Source: Oscillospiraceae bacterium
Lineage (GTDB): Bacteria; Bacillota; Clostridia; Oscillospirales; Ruminococcaceae
Direction of reading: 5' to 3'
NCBI GenBank assembly: GCA_021201135.1
Contig: JAJQGT010000006.1
Location: 285,254-349,253 of the forward strand
Length of the DNA stretch: 64,000 nucleotides
How positions within the stretch are numbered: the first letter of the stretch is position 1; each line of letters opens with the position of its first letter. Both the position numbers and the translations under genes were made by a program. Positions 32,994-41,916 of the stretch are shown here, one piece after another. The notes below the pieces were generated by a model. It searched no databases, was not told where the DNA came from, and was given only the letters and a program-made list of their open reading frames with translations.

Positions 32994-35651
32994 TTACTTG
33001 ATGAATTCAGATACGACTTCCGATACCTGTGACAAAGCGCTGTCAACTTTAGAAACATCGCCAATACCTGCCATTGCACTATCGGGGCGACCGCCGCCCT
33101 TGCCTCCGGTGAGACCCGCAACCTTGCCGGCAAGCTTTCCGGCTACAACGCCCTTGGCGATAGCTTCCTTGCCGCAGGAAACGGCTAAGTTACCGGAATT
33201 ACCGTTGACGCATGCAATTACGCAGACGTTATTTGTCGACTTGTCTCTTACCATTTCGGCAATAAGTCTTATGTCATCAGGCTTCAAGCCGTCGAACTTG
33301 GCATGATAGATATTCAAGCCGTTAAGCTCTTCGCCGCTTGCAAGAACGCTTTCGGCTCTTATCTCTGCCATAGCGGCTTGGAGCTTTTCGTTCTCCTTCT
33401 CAAGGGTGTGAACCTCTTCGGAAATTCCCTTGCACTTCATAACAAGGTCCGAAGGATTACTGAGCTTCAGGGATGCCGCCGCTTCGTTAATCTGAGCGGT
33501 CTCTTTCGACATCAGATCAAGGACGCCCCAACCGGTTACAGCCTCGATACGTCTTACGCCTGCGGCAACCGACGATTCGCTTACAATCTTGAAGAGTCCC
33601 GCCTGAGATGTGTTGTCAAGATGGGTTCCTCCGCAGAACTCGAGAGATGCGGTTTCGTCATCGCTTCCCATCTTTACGACCCTTACGGTTTCGCCGTACT
33701 TTTCTCCGAAAAGAGCCATTGCACCGAGCTTCTGTGCTTCGGCAATCGGCATTACTTCGGTTGTAACATCCATGCTCGAAAGAATCCAAGTGTTGACGAG
33801 CTTTTCGACTTCGGCGATTTCCTCCTTGGTCATTGCGGAGAAGTGAGAAAAGTCGAACCTGAGTCTCTCGCTGTCAACAAGCTGTCCTGCCTGATGAACA
33901 TGGTCTCCGAGAACCTTTCTCAAAGCCGCCTGTAAAAGGTGCGCGCAGGAGTGGTTTCTTCTTACAGCCATCCTATAGTCGGCGTCAACATCGAAATCAG
34001 CCTCTTCACCGACCTCGATTGCACCCTCTACAACTTTGACCTTGTGTGCAATCTTTCCGCCGACAGCCTTGGTGGTGTCAAGCACTTCGCACTTGCCGGT
34101 CTTTGTCGTGATGACTCCCCTGTCACCTACCTGTCCGCCGCTTTCTGCATAGAACGGTGAAACGGGAGAGACGATATAAACCTCGTCGCCGATTCCGGCA
34201 TACTCGAGGAGCTCTTCGTCGTTAGCGATATAGTCGATTGTAGAGCGAGCGCTCAGGGTCTCATAGCCGACAAACTCGGTCGAATATTCATTTGAAATCT
34301 TATGGAAGACGGTCTCATCGGCGCCCATATACTTCGAGTCGCCTCTTGCGGCTCTTGCGGTTTCCTTCTGATGCTTAAGGGCTTCTTCATAGCCTTCCTC
34401 GTCGCACTCAAGACCCTTTTCTTCGAGAATTTCTCTTGTCAAGTCAATCGGGAAGCCATAGGTATCGGAAAGGGTGAAGCACTTCTTACCGTCAAGAACC
34501 TTTTCGCCGCTTGTTTCAAGCTCTTCAATATAGCCGTTCAGAATTCCCATGCCTCTGTCGATAGTGGCGTTGAAGTTCTTCTCTTCATTTGTCAGAAGCT
34601 TTTCGATATAGTCATACTTGTCTTCAAGCTCGTTATACTCGGACTTGGAGCTGTCAACTACAGTCTTGACAAGATCTTTCAGGAACAGACCGTTGATTCC
34701 GAGGAGTTTTCCATGTCTTACTGCACGTCTTAAGAGTCTGCGCATAACGTAGCCTCTGCCCTCGTTCGAAGGAAGAATACCATCCGAAGCCATGAAGGTT
34801 ACGGCTCTGATGTGGTCGGTAATAACTCTTATGGAAACGTCCTTCTTGTGTTCTTTTCCGTATTCGCAACCGGCGATTTCGCAAATCTGGTCTCTTACAG
34901 CTTTGATGGTGTCGACATCGAAGATTGAGTCAACGCCCTGCATGAGTGCCGCAAGTCTTTCAAGACCCATACCGGTATCTATATTTTTCTGAGCTAAAGG
35001 CGTGTAGGTTCCGTCCTCGTGGCGCTCATACTGAGTAAAGACGAGGTTCCAAAACTCCATATATCTGTCGCAATCACAACCGACATGGCAGTCGGGCTTG
35101 CCGCAACCGTACTCGGGTCCACGGTCAAAGTAGATTTCGGAGCATGGTCCGCAAGGTCCGTCAACTCCGGCTTCCCAGAAGTTGTCCTCCTTGCCCATAC
35201 GATAGATTCTGTCCATCGGAACGCCGGCTTTTTCATGCCAGATTTTCTCGGCTTCGTCGTCATCCTCGTATACTGTTACATAAAGCTTGTCTTCGGGGAT
35301 TTCAAGAACCTTGGTGACATATTCCCAAGCCCAGGTTATTGCCTCTTCCTTGAAGTAATCGCCAAACGAGAAGTTACCGAGCATTTCAAAGAAGGTTCCG
35401 TGACGTGCGGTCTTTCCTACGTTTTCGATATCGTTGGTTCTGATGCACTTCTGGCAAGTTGTCATTCTGGTTCTCGGAGGAACCTCCTGACCGGTGAAAT
35501 ACGGCTTAAGGGGAGCCATACCCGCAATTATGAGAAGAACGCTCTTGTCGTTCTGGGGCACTAAGGAGTAGCTCTTATGGCGAAGGCAACCCTTCGACTC
35601 AAAGAATTTAAGATAGCTCTCCCGAAGCTCATTGAGCCCCATCCATTTCAT
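32994..35651 (-). CDS. alaS: Alanyl-tRNA synthetase
   Basis: 885-residue AlaRS. The class II core at the N-terminus has the motif 2 region (TTCQKCIRTNDIENVGKTARH). The editing domain has HSCAH and the distal CGGTH zinc site. The C-terminal part has the coiled-coil and the glycine-rich C-Ala (GGKGGGRPDSAMAG). Length is normal. The start at 35651 (MKWMGLNELRE) keeps eight bases from AAAGGA; the ATG two codons earlier is too close. Expression is controlled by the T-box leader upstream. HIT and apt genes follow in the same direction. Confidence 0.97.
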   Translation of the reverse strand: MKWMGLNELRESYLKFFESKGCLRHKSYSLVPQNDKSVLLIIAGMAPLKPYFTGQEVPPRTRMTTCQKCIRTNDIENVGKTARHGTFFEMLGNFSFGDYFKEEAITWAWEYVTKVLEIPEDKLYVTVYEDDDEAEKIWHEKAGVPMDRIYRMGKEDNFWEAGVDGPCGPCSEIYFDRGPEYGCGKPDCHVGCDCDRYMEFWNLVFTQYERHEDGTYTPLAQKNIDTGMGLERLAALMQGVDSIFDVDTIKAVRDQICEIAGCEYGKEHKKDVSIRVITDHIRAVTFMASDGILPSNEGRGYVMRRLLRRAVRHGKLLGINGLFLKDLVKTVVDSSKSEYNELEDKYDYIEKLLTNEEKNFNATIDRGMGILNGYIEELETSGEKVLDGKKCFTLSDTYGFPIDLTREILEEKGLECDEEGYEEALKHQKETARAARGDSKYMGADETVFHKISNEYSTEFVGYETLSARSTIDYIANDEELLEYAGIGDEVYIVSPVSPFYAESGGQVGDRGVITTKTGKCEVLDTTKAVGGKIAHKVKVVEGAIEVGEEADFDVDADYRMAVRRNHSCAHLLQAALRKVLGDHVHQAGQLVDSERLRFDFSHFSAMTKEEIAEVEKLVNTWILSSMDVTTEVMPIAEAQKLGAMALFGEKYGETVRVVKMGSDDETASLEFCGGTHLDNTSQAGLFKIVSESSVAAGVRRIEAVTGWGVLDLMSKETAQINEAAASLKLSNPSDLVMKCKGISEEVHTLEKENEKLQAAMAEIRAESVLASGEELNGLNIYHAKFDGLKPDDIRLIAEMVRDKSTNNVCVIACVNGNSGNLAVSCGKEAIAKGVVAGKLAGKVAGLTGGKGGGRPDSAMAGIGDVSKVDSALSQVSEVVSEFIK

Positions 35652-35679
35652 AAACATCTTCCTTTCAGATTCTTTTTAT

Positions 35680-35916
35680 AGGCAAATAAATATGCCCCGA
35701 CCCACAGAACATGGGGCGAGGCAATCGCTGTACCACCCAATTTTATCATATCAACTGTTTGATATGACCTTGTAAGGCTGTAACGGTGCCAACCGTTGCG
35801 GTTTTCCGCAAAGCTCAGGGGGAGCACCTGCAATCTGCACACGAACTCGCACCGACCGTTCGCTCTCTTAGTGGCAGTTTACGCAGTCATTCCCTTCAAC
35901 GCCTTTAACCAAAGAC
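35680..35916 (-). promoter_or_regulatory. T-box riboswitch leader of alaS
   Basis: The minus-strand leader of about 240 nt contains the T-box core AATTGGGTGGTACAGCG (35725-35742). Its variable base (T in GGTGGTACA) pairs with the A discriminator of tRNA-Ala. A stem-I-like structure with an AG bulge and GCGAAC/GTTCGT helix lies upstream. A GC-rich terminator hairpin (GCCCC/GGGGC, 35693-35719) follows, before alaS. Uncharged tRNA-Ala would favour the antiterminator. The specifier codon could not be placed with confidence. Confidence 0.88.
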
Positions 35917-35917
35917 T

Positions 35918-35946
35918 ATTATATTCGCTTTTTCCCGACTTGTCAA
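35918..35946 (-). promoter_or_regulatory. Sigma-A promoter of the T-box-alaS transcript
   Basis: Minus strand: -35 TTGACA (35941-35946), 17-bp spacer, -10 TATAAT (35918-35923); full consensus. Confidence 0.92.
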
Positions 35947-35963
35947 CCGTTTTAAGAAAAGAT

Positions 35964-36671
35964 TTACGCTAATTTTGTCTTCAGAAGCTCGTAAAACCCG
36001 TTTAAATCCGATACTGAATAGTCCTGTCCGAAATCCGGCTTGTCACCCGCTCTGTCTATCAGAACCGAAGGACAGCCGAAGCGCTTTGCGGTCATAACAT
36101 CTTTAGGTTCATCGCCTATCATAACTATTTCGCTCGGTTTGAGATTATACTTTTCAGCTATAATCTCAAGTCCTTTCGCGGAAGGCTTACGGTAGCCGCA
36201 GGTAATGGACGAGACATACATATCGAAATACGGTAACAGTTCCGGGAAATAGCTCTTATGAAGCTCATCCGGCATGCCGGTCGCAACGTCTGTAAGTGTG
36301 CAGACAACATATCCGTCCTCACGGAGCTTTTTTAAGTTTGGTATCGTGTCCGGATAGATATACGGCTTCAGATCCATATAAGCGAAGAACTCTTCTATTA
36401 CGTCAGAAAGATTAAACTCGCAATTCCAGTCCTTTGTTACGTCCGAAAAAATCTCTTCCGGTGTGAAGTCCTTCTCTCTCGGTTTCACCTGTGGGCTGTA
36501 TGAACGATAGATTTCTATCGACTTATCAAGCTCTTCATCGCTTACGGGAAGATTTAAAACCTCTCTCACATGATGAAGCGCAGGGGCATAATAATCAAGC
36601 CACGAGTTTGGCATGTCTATGTATTCCATCAGTGTTCTTCCGACATCGAATACCACTGCTTTGATTCTCAA
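35964..36671 (-). CDS. HAD-superfamily hydrolase
   Basis: 235 residues with a Rossmann-like HAD core and a helical cap (about 15-95). Motif I reads FDVGRTLME, so the second Asp of DxDxT is Gly; motif II is CTLTDVAT, motif III is GYRKPSAKG, and motif IV is IGDEPKDVMTA. Phosphatases normally need the second Asp as acid/base, so activity may be altered. TTG start with GGGAGGG at seven bases, and its own promoter. The substrate is unknown. Confidence 0.85.
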   Translation of the reverse strand: MRIKAVVFDVGRTLMEYIDMPNSWLDYYAPALHHVREVLNLPVSDEELDKSIEIYRSYSPQVKPREKDFTPEEIFSDVTKDWNCEFNLSDVIEEFFAYMDLKPYIYPDTIPNLKKLREDGYVVCTLTDVATGMPDELHKSYFPELLPYFDMYVSSITCGYRKPSAKGLEIIAEKYNLKPSEIVMIGDEPKDVMTAKRFGCPSVLIDRAGDKPDFGQDYSVSDLNGFYELLKTKLA

Positions 36672-36703
36672 GTATATTCCCTCCCGATTAATCGCTAACA
36701 GGT

Positions 36704-36732
36704 ATTATACACGATTTCATAGGAGTTTGCAA
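36704..36732 (-). promoter_or_regulatory. Sigma-A promoter of the HAD gene
   Basis: Minus strand: -35 TTGCAA (36727-36732), 17-bp spacer, -10 TATAAT (36704-36709). Confidence 0.8.
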
Positions 36733-36738
36733 GAGAAA

Positions 36739-38577
36739 TCACACAAACTGTGAGTTATAAAGCGTTGCATAGAAACCGCCGCTCTTCATCAGCTCGTCGT
36801 GTGTTCCGCTCTCGGTGATTTCGCCATTCTGCAGGACTAAAATGAGGTCGGCGTTTCTGATAGTGGATAATCTGTGTGCGATTACGAACGAGGTCTTCCC
36901 GTTCATAAGCTTTTTCATCGCTTCCTGAATCAGAATCTCGGTTCTTGAGTCGACGTTTGATGTTGCTTCATCAAGTATGAGCATGTGGGTCTTCTCGTTC
37001 ATCAGCATAGCACGGGCTATAGTTATAAGCTGTCGCTGACCCTTAGAGATATTCACACCGTCGTCGGAGATGACAGTATCATAACCATCAGGAAGATGTT
37101 CAATATATGACTCCATCTTCGCGGCACGGGCTGCCTCTCTGACTTCTTCGATAGTGGCATCTTCCTTGCCATAGGCGATGTTTTCATAGATAGTCCCGCC
37201 GAATAGCCATGTATCCTGCAAAACCATCGTGTATGCTTTTCGCAAGTCACTGCGTTTGAGACTGTGAATTTCGGCGCCGTCAACGGTAATCTCGCCGCTA
37301 TCAGGCTCATAGAAGCGCATGAGGAGATTTATTATTGTCGTCTTGCCTGCTCCCGTAGGTCCGACTATCGCTATGGTCTTTCCGGGTTCTGCTGAGATGT
37401 TGATATTCTTCAGTATTGTTCTGCCCTTGGTATAGCTGAATGTAATGTTATTAAGTTCTACCTCGCCATCAACTTCGTTCAGGGGCAAGGCGTCAGGTGA
37501 ATCAGCAGGCTCCGTGTTCTCGTCCAGAATTCTGAAAACACGCTCAGCCGCTGAAAATGCGGACTGGAACTCGTTCATTATCTGGGCAAACTCGTTTATC
37601 GGTCCTGCAAACTTTCTTGAGTACTGGACAAACTTTGCAACGCCACCGAGTGAGATAAAGAAGAGTGAAGCTTCCTTGATTGCTCCCGAGCTCGAGAACA
37701 TGTACATTATACCACCTAAAATCATTATCAGTGACAAAGACAGATTGTTGACAAGTCCGACCGACGGTCCAAGAAGTGCGCCGTAATATTCTGCGGTGTA
37801 ATCGGCGTCCATAGCCTGCTTGTTTCTCTTGCCAAAGCGTGAGGAGATTTCTTTCTCCATGCCATATGCTGAAATTGTCCTGCCGCCGGAAAGCATTTCC
37901 TCGGCATAGCCGTTGAGCTCGCCCAGTTCCGAAGAGCGCTTATGGAAGAGAGGACGGACTTTTTTCGAACGGTACTGAGTCATGAAAACCGAAATCGGGA
38001 CAGTTATCACAAACACGATAATCAGCGGTTTGGATATTCTCCACATAAAGATAAGAGAGCCCACAACGGTATAGATACTCGTCAGAACCTGAACCAGATC
38101 GGTCGAAAGGGACGTGTTGACGGTGTCGATATCGTAGGAAATTCGGCTTATCATGTCTCCTGCCGGATGAGTGTCGAAGTAACCAATCGGCAAGCTTGTC
38201 AGCTTCTCGAATAGCTCATGCCGCATTGTATAGACTATCTTCTGACTTATGTGAATCATCAGAACCGACATCAAATATGAAAGAACAGCCGAAGCTATAT
38301 AGCAGGCGAGCATATACACGACATTCTGCCAGACCGCCTGAAAATCGACATTGCCCTGAGATGCCATGGCGTCTATAGCGTTGCCGGAATACTCCGGTCC
38401 CATAAGTGCAAGCTGATTCGAGACGAGGGTCAAGACAATCGCTATTGCAAAGAGAAATTTGTGTTGGAGTATGTACTTTGAAAGCCTCAGGAGAACACCG
38501 TTACGGGTCTTCTTATCGAGCTTCCGGGTGTCTCCCTTTTTTGATTCACCCTTTATGTCATTCTGAAGTCTATTCAA
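36739..38577 (-). CDS. ABC half-exporter with catalytic Glu (second cassette, subunit 2)
   Basis: 612 residues: a hydrophilic N-terminal extension (1-40), a six-helix membrane domain (45-335), and an NBD (370-610). Walker A is GPTGAGKT, Walker B LILDEATSNVD keeps the catalytic Glu, and the signature is the variant ISKGQ. I place the start at a TTG (38575-38577) with GGAGG eight bases upstream. It overlaps the previous stop (TTGAATAG), so translation is coupled; a GTG at 38604 is the alternative. It forms a heterodimer with the upstream gene. Confidence 0.87.
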   Translation of the reverse strand: MNRLQNDIKGESKKGDTRKLDKKTRNGVLLRLSKYILQHKFLFAIAIVLTLVSNQLALMGPEYSGNAIDAMASQGNVDFQAVWQNVVYMLACYIASAVLSYLMSVLMIHISQKIVYTMRHELFEKLTSLPIGYFDTHPAGDMISRISYDIDTVNTSLSTDLVQVLTSIYTVVGSLIFMWRISKPLIIVFVITVPISVFMTQYRSKKVRPLFHKRSSELGELNGYAEEMLSGGRTISAYGMEKEISSRFGKRNKQAMDADYTAEYYGALLGPSVGLVNNLSLSLIMILGGIMYMFSSSGAIKEASLFFISLGGVAKFVQYSRKFAGPINEFAQIMNEFQSAFSAAERVFRILDENTEPADSPDALPLNEVDGEVELNNITFSYTKGRTILKNINISAEPGKTIAIVGPTGAGKTTIINLLMRFYEPDSGEITVDGAEIHSLKRSDLRKAYTMVLQDTWLFGGTIYENIAYGKEDATIEEVREAARAAKMESYIEHLPDGYDTVISDDGVNISKGQRQLITIARAMLMNEKTHMLILDEATSNVDSRTEILIQEAMKKLMNGKTSFVIAHRLSTIRNADLILVLQNGEITESGTHDELMKSGGFYATLYNSQFV

Positions 38578-40294
38578 CGAAACCGCCTCCCATCTGAGAT
38601 TCACTTATTTCGCGGTACTCACTGCAATTCTCCATCAGCTCATCATGGGTGCCGTAGCCAATGATTTCTCCGTCATCAAGGACGAGAATTCTGTCACAGC
38701 TCTTGACCGATGAGACTCTCTGGGCGACAGTAATAACTGTAGAGTTGTGAATATTCTCAGCTAAAGCCTTTCTTAGATTCGCATCGGTCTTATAGTCAAG
38801 TGCCGAGGAGCTGTCATCCAGGATAAGTATGTCGGGTTTTGTAGCAACGGCACGAGAAATAAGTACTCTCTGCTTCTGACCGCCGGAGAGATTGGCGCCT
38901 TTTACCGCCAGAACACTTTCGTAACCGTCTTTCTTGGCAGAGATAAAGCCGTCTGCCTGTGCTACTTTAGCGGCTTCGACTATTTCCTCGTGCGTGAGAA
39001 TCCTGCCAAAGCGAATATTCTCTTCGATTGTATCAGCATAGAGGAAGTCATTCTGCATTGCACTGCCAAAGAGTGTGTAAAGCTTTTCTTTCGGTATAGT
39101 TCTCAGGTCTTCGCCGTCGATATAAATTGCGCCGTCGGTAACGTCATAGAAGCGCATAAGGAGCTTGATAAGAGTTGATTTTCCGCTTCCCGTGGCACCG
39201 ATTACGCCGAGAGTTCCGCCGCGCTCTATCTCGAGATTGATACTCTCAAGATTGTTCTTCTTACCCTCATATGAGAAGGAAACGTTTCTGAAAACAATGT
39301 GCTTGTCAGTCTCGATATCGGGATACTGAGATTTGTCAGCAACTTTCAGGTCTTCCTCACTGAAAAGCACTTCGTCGATACGTTTTGAGGAGGCTTCGGC
39401 TTTTGTGTACATCACGAACAGTCTTGTTACTCCCATAAGCGCATTCGAAATGAGGGTAAAATACTGCATGAAGGCGATTACAGTTTCCGGAGCGGAGGTG
39501 CCGCCTTGGATTCTGTATGCCGCCAGAACTACTACAACTACAATACCAAGGTTCATCGAAAGCGTCATAATGGGATTTACAAGACCCATCGTGATGTTTG
39601 CTTTCTTCTCATCCTTTACCAAGGCTTTATTTGTGACATCGTAACGGTTTTGCTCGTAGGTTTCTTTTGACAGAGCCTTGATGACTCTGATGCCGGAAAC
39701 GTCCTCACGGACAACTCTGGTCATTCCGTCAACCGAATGCTGGACTTTAGTGTAAAGCGGAACGCCCTTCATCGAAATGAAGCAGACAACAGCAAAGATT
39801 ATCGGAACCATCGCAATCATAACGATTGCGAGATGAGCATCCATGAAAAGGGTTATGATAACTCCGCCGATAAGCATTATCGGCTGTCTGATGCCCATAC
39901 GTTGCATGGTTCCCAGGAAATGTCTTATGTTGTATGTGTCGGTTGTAATTCTCGATTCCAGGGATGCTATTGTGAACTTGTCCGTCTGAGCGGCAGAAAG
40001 CCGGATTGTCTTTTCAAACAAGTCCTGGCGAAGCTTTTCCACGGCGGTTCTTGTGAGAAGCTCCGAACGACGGTTTGCGGTGACATTCAAGCCCCACGCT
40101 ACGAGCGAGAATACAACCATAAGTCCGCCCCACAAAAGAATCTGAGATATGTCCTCTCTGACTACTATGCTTCCCAAAATATAGCTGAGTATGTACGGAA
40201 GCGCGAGCTCGGCAACAGTTCCGAGAGATTTCAGTATCAGAACAATAGCAAGCCAACCCTTAAGAGGCTTAAGATAACGCAAAATCAGCTTCAC
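38570..40294 (-). CDS. ABC half-exporter with degenerate ATPase site (second cassette, subunit 1)
   Basis: 574 residues: a membrane domain (10-300) and an NBD (330-570). Walker A is GATGSGKS and the signature LSGGQKQ is canonical, but Walker B reads LILDDSSSALD with Asp replacing the catalytic Glu. It overlaps the marR stop by four bases and is itself overlapped by the next gene. Same design and gene order as the cassette at 20.6-24.8 kb, although the sequences are clearly diverged. Confidence 0.9.
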   Translation of the reverse strand: MKLILRYLKPLKGWLAIVLILKSLGTVAELALPYILSYILGSIVVREDISQILLWGGLMVVFSLVAWGLNVTANRRSELLTRTAVEKLRQDLFEKTIRLSAAQTDKFTIASLESRITTDTYNIRHFLGTMQRMGIRQPIMLIGGVIITLFMDAHLAIVMIAMVPIIFAVVCFISMKGVPLYTKVQHSVDGMTRVVREDVSGIRVIKALSKETYEQNRYDVTNKALVKDEKKANITMGLVNPIMTLSMNLGIVVVVVLAAYRIQGGTSAPETVIAFMQYFTLISNALMGVTRLFVMYTKAEASSKRIDEVLFSEEDLKVADKSQYPDIETDKHIVFRNVSFSYEGKKNNLESINLEIERGGTLGVIGATGSGKSTLIKLLMRFYDVTDGAIYIDGEDLRTIPKEKLYTLFGSAMQNDFLYADTIEENIRFGRILTHEEIVEAAKVAQADGFISAKKDGYESVLAVKGANLSGGQKQRVLISRAVATKPDILILDDSSSALDYKTDANLRKALAENIHNSTVITVAQRVSSVKSCDRILVLDDGEIIGYGTHDELMENCSEYREISESQMGGGFVE

Positions 40295-40740
40295 TGCTTG
40301 TCTCTCCCCTCATAGTATTCTCTGGCTCTGTCGGCGACCTTTGCAAGAAGCGACTCGAAGGTCTCTCTTTCCTCAGGCGTCAGGTCCTCCGTGATATAGT
40401 CGTTCCACTCGTTGGTGGCTTGCATTACAGCCGGAAGCACGGCGTTGAGCTTTTCCGTGGGATAACAGCAAAGGATTCTCTTATCGGTCTTTGACTGCTC
40501 ACGGGTTATGAAGCCGTCCTCTTCAAGATGAGCGAGATTTCTTGCAATATTACTCTTGTTGACGAAAACGTGCCTGCCGAGCTCTTCGGCGGATATTCCC
40601 GGGTGATGAGCTATTGGGATGATATAAGCTAAATGCCACGAGCAAAGCCCTTCGCAAAGCTCGTTTTCCTTTAGCCTGTCAGCTCTGAAAAGATTTCCGC
40701 AACGGCTTATGACATCTGTTTGTCTCAGTATTTTAGGCAA
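40291..40740 (-). CDS. MarR family transcriptional regulator (second cassette)
   Basis: 149-residue winged-helix regulator with recognition region SAEELGRHVFVNKSNIARNL and wing REQSKTDKRILCC. TTG start (40738-40740) with AAAGGGG seven bases upstream. It is first in an operon with two overlapping ABC half-transporters. A large palindrome directly after the promoter -10 box is a likely autoregulatory operator. The ligand is unknown. Confidence 0.9.
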   Translation of the reverse strand: MPKILRQTDVISRCGNLFRADRLKENELCEGLCSWHLAYIIPIAHHPGISAEELGRHVFVNKSNIARNLAHLEEDGFITREQSKTDKRILCCYPTEKLNAVLPAVMQATNEWNDYITEDLTPEERETFESLLAKVADRAREYYEGRDKQ

Positions 40741-40760
40741 AGCGATTCCCCTTTCTTAAA

Positions 40761-40795
40761 TTAGTTGCAACCGCAACGATTGCGTTCGCAACTAA
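40761..40795 (-). promoter_or_regulatory. Palindromic operator candidate of the second MarR cassette
   Basis: Outer arms TTAGTTGC (40761-40768) and GCAACTAA (40788-40795) are perfect inverses; the inner 19 bases are imperfectly symmetric (CCGCAA/TTGCG). It touches the -10 box of the promoter, ideal for repression. Confidence 0.7.
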
Positions 40796-40822
40796 TTATA
40801 ACACTGTATCCGAAAATGTCAA
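40795..40822 (-). promoter_or_regulatory. Sigma-A promoter of the second MarR-ABC-ABC operon
   Basis: Minus strand: -35 TTGACA (40817-40822), 16-bp spacer, -10 TATAAT (40795-40800). Confidence 0.9.
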
Positions 40823-40833
40823 GCACTTTTTGA

Positions 40834-40864
40834 CAAAAAAATACCGCCTCAGTACTGAGACGGT
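40834..40864 (-). terminator. Terminator of tRNA-Val
   Basis: Hairpin of ACCGTCTCAG / CTGAGGCGGT type followed by seven T on the minus strand. Confidence 0.85.
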
Positions 40865-40866
40865 TA

Positions 40867-40942
40867 TGGTGAAGATAATAGGACTCGAACCTATGACCCC
40901 CTGCACGTCAAGCAGGTGCTCTACCAGCTGAGCTATACCTTC
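40867..40942 (-). tRNA. tRNA-Val (anticodon GAC)
   Basis: 76 nt with encoded CCA. Acceptor GAAGGTA, D-arm GCTCAGCTGGTAGAGC, anticodon loop TTGACGT, T-arm GGTTCGAGTCC. Reads GTC and GTT. Confidence 0.94.
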
Positions 40943-40958
40943 ATTCGGAACAAGATAG

Positions 40959-40987
40959 ATTATACTAAATCCCGGTGCGTTTGTCAA
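40959..40987 (-). promoter_or_regulatory. Promoter of tRNA-Val
   Basis: Minus strand: -35 TTGACA (40982-40987), 17-bp spacer, -10 TATAAT (40959-40964); full consensus. Confidence 0.92.
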
Positions 40988-41066
40988 GCCCTTTTTCAAA
41001 AAAGATTTTGTGAGGCAAAAAAGAGTCCGCCGATGCTGATTACTATACACCGGCAGAAGTATAAGA

Positions 41067-41834
41067 CTAATCGTTGTTTTTCATCCAGTCGGGATCCCCT
41101 ACTCTCAGAACTCCTATGGTATCTCCGAGCCACTCGAGACTGTCCCTGACCCAGTTGCGGGTACGACTGCAAATCCAGTCGGTATTTTGCAGGCAGGGCT
41201 CACAGGTTGAGAAGCCGTGATTGGCAAAACCGTAGATATGAGCTTCGAAGGGCACATTATAGCGATTTAGAGCATCAAGAAGCCTGATTGTGTTCTCAGG
41301 CGGAACGGTGCCGTCTGTTCTTGAGGAGAAGATAAAGCAAGGGCTTGTCTCGTCATCAACAGCTTCGATGATATCGGGGGCAGACGGAATATAAACGTCG
41401 GCAGTCTCTTTGACGATAACTGGATAACCCAGAATGCAGGCGGCAGGACGATACTTTGACATGGTTGCGGTTGTCGCCGCAAGATGTCCTCCGGCAGAGA
41501 AGCCGATTACGGCAATCTTGTCCATGTCGACATGCCACTCTTCACTGTTATTCCTGATAAGCTCATAAGCCTGTTCGTAATCGTCAAGAGGATTCGACCA
41601 GGCACAATCTTCATTGAGAGAATACCTCAGAACGAAAACCTGATACCCCGCCTGTAGATAGACAAACGCTATGGGGTCGGCTTCCCTGTCAGAGCAGTAC
41701 ATATAACCTCCGCCGGGAAGAACTATCATCGCAGGGCGCTTTTCTATCCCCCAGAATTCACCACCGACAGGCTGTAGGTACGCCGTCAGACTGACGTTTC
41801 TTTCTTCGTTGAGTGTTATTGACACTGTTTCCAT
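41067..41834 (-). CDS. Alpha/beta-hydrolase of the BD-FAE / acetylesterase type
   Basis: 255 residues. The oxyanion motif VLPGGGYMYCS replaces the HGGG of related lipases; the nucleophile elbow is GFSAGG. A probable catalytic Asp lies in SSRTDGTVP and the His in FANHGFS. The family resembles xylan acetylesterases of gut anaerobes; no signal peptide, so cytoplasmic. The start at 41832-41834 has AGGAGG at seven bases. A longer frame, which would add repeats of SENTKH, only reads through the tandem DNA repeat upstream and is rejected. Second gene after the DUF6514 gene. Confidence 0.87.
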   Translation of the reverse strand: METVSITLNEERNVSLTAYLQPVGGEFWGIEKRPAMIVLPGGGYMYCSDREADPIAFVYLQAGYQVFVLRYSLNEDCAWSNPLDDYEQAYELIRNNSEEWHVDMDKIAVIGFSAGGHLAATTATMSKYRPAACILGYPVIVKETADVYIPSAPDIIEAVDDETSPCFIFSSRTDGTVPPENTIRLLDALNRYNVPFEAHIYGFANHGFSTCEPCLQNTDWICSRTRNWVRDSLEWLGDTIGVLRVGDPDWMKNND

Positions 41835-41862
41835 GTTGAATCCTCCTGATAACATATCCTCT

Positions 41863-41916
41863 GAATACTTAGTATTCTCTGAATGCTTAGTATTCTCTGA
41901 ATGCTTAGTATTCTCT
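41863..41916. repeat. Three tandem copies of an 18-bp repeat
   Basis: Copies at 41863-41880, 41881-41898 and 41899-41916, differing at one base (GAATAC versus GAATGC). Each contains the dyad GAATRC-TTA-GTATTC. The DUF6514 stop codon lies in the third copy, and the array fills the gap to the hydrolase gene. Confidence 0.95.

Noticed and set aside
40796-41050. 84-codon minus-strand frame over the tRNA-Val region
   Set aside because: It runs through the tRNA gene, its promoter and its terminator.
41863-41916. CRISPR-like array
   Set aside because: Direct repeats abut without spacers and no cas genes are present.
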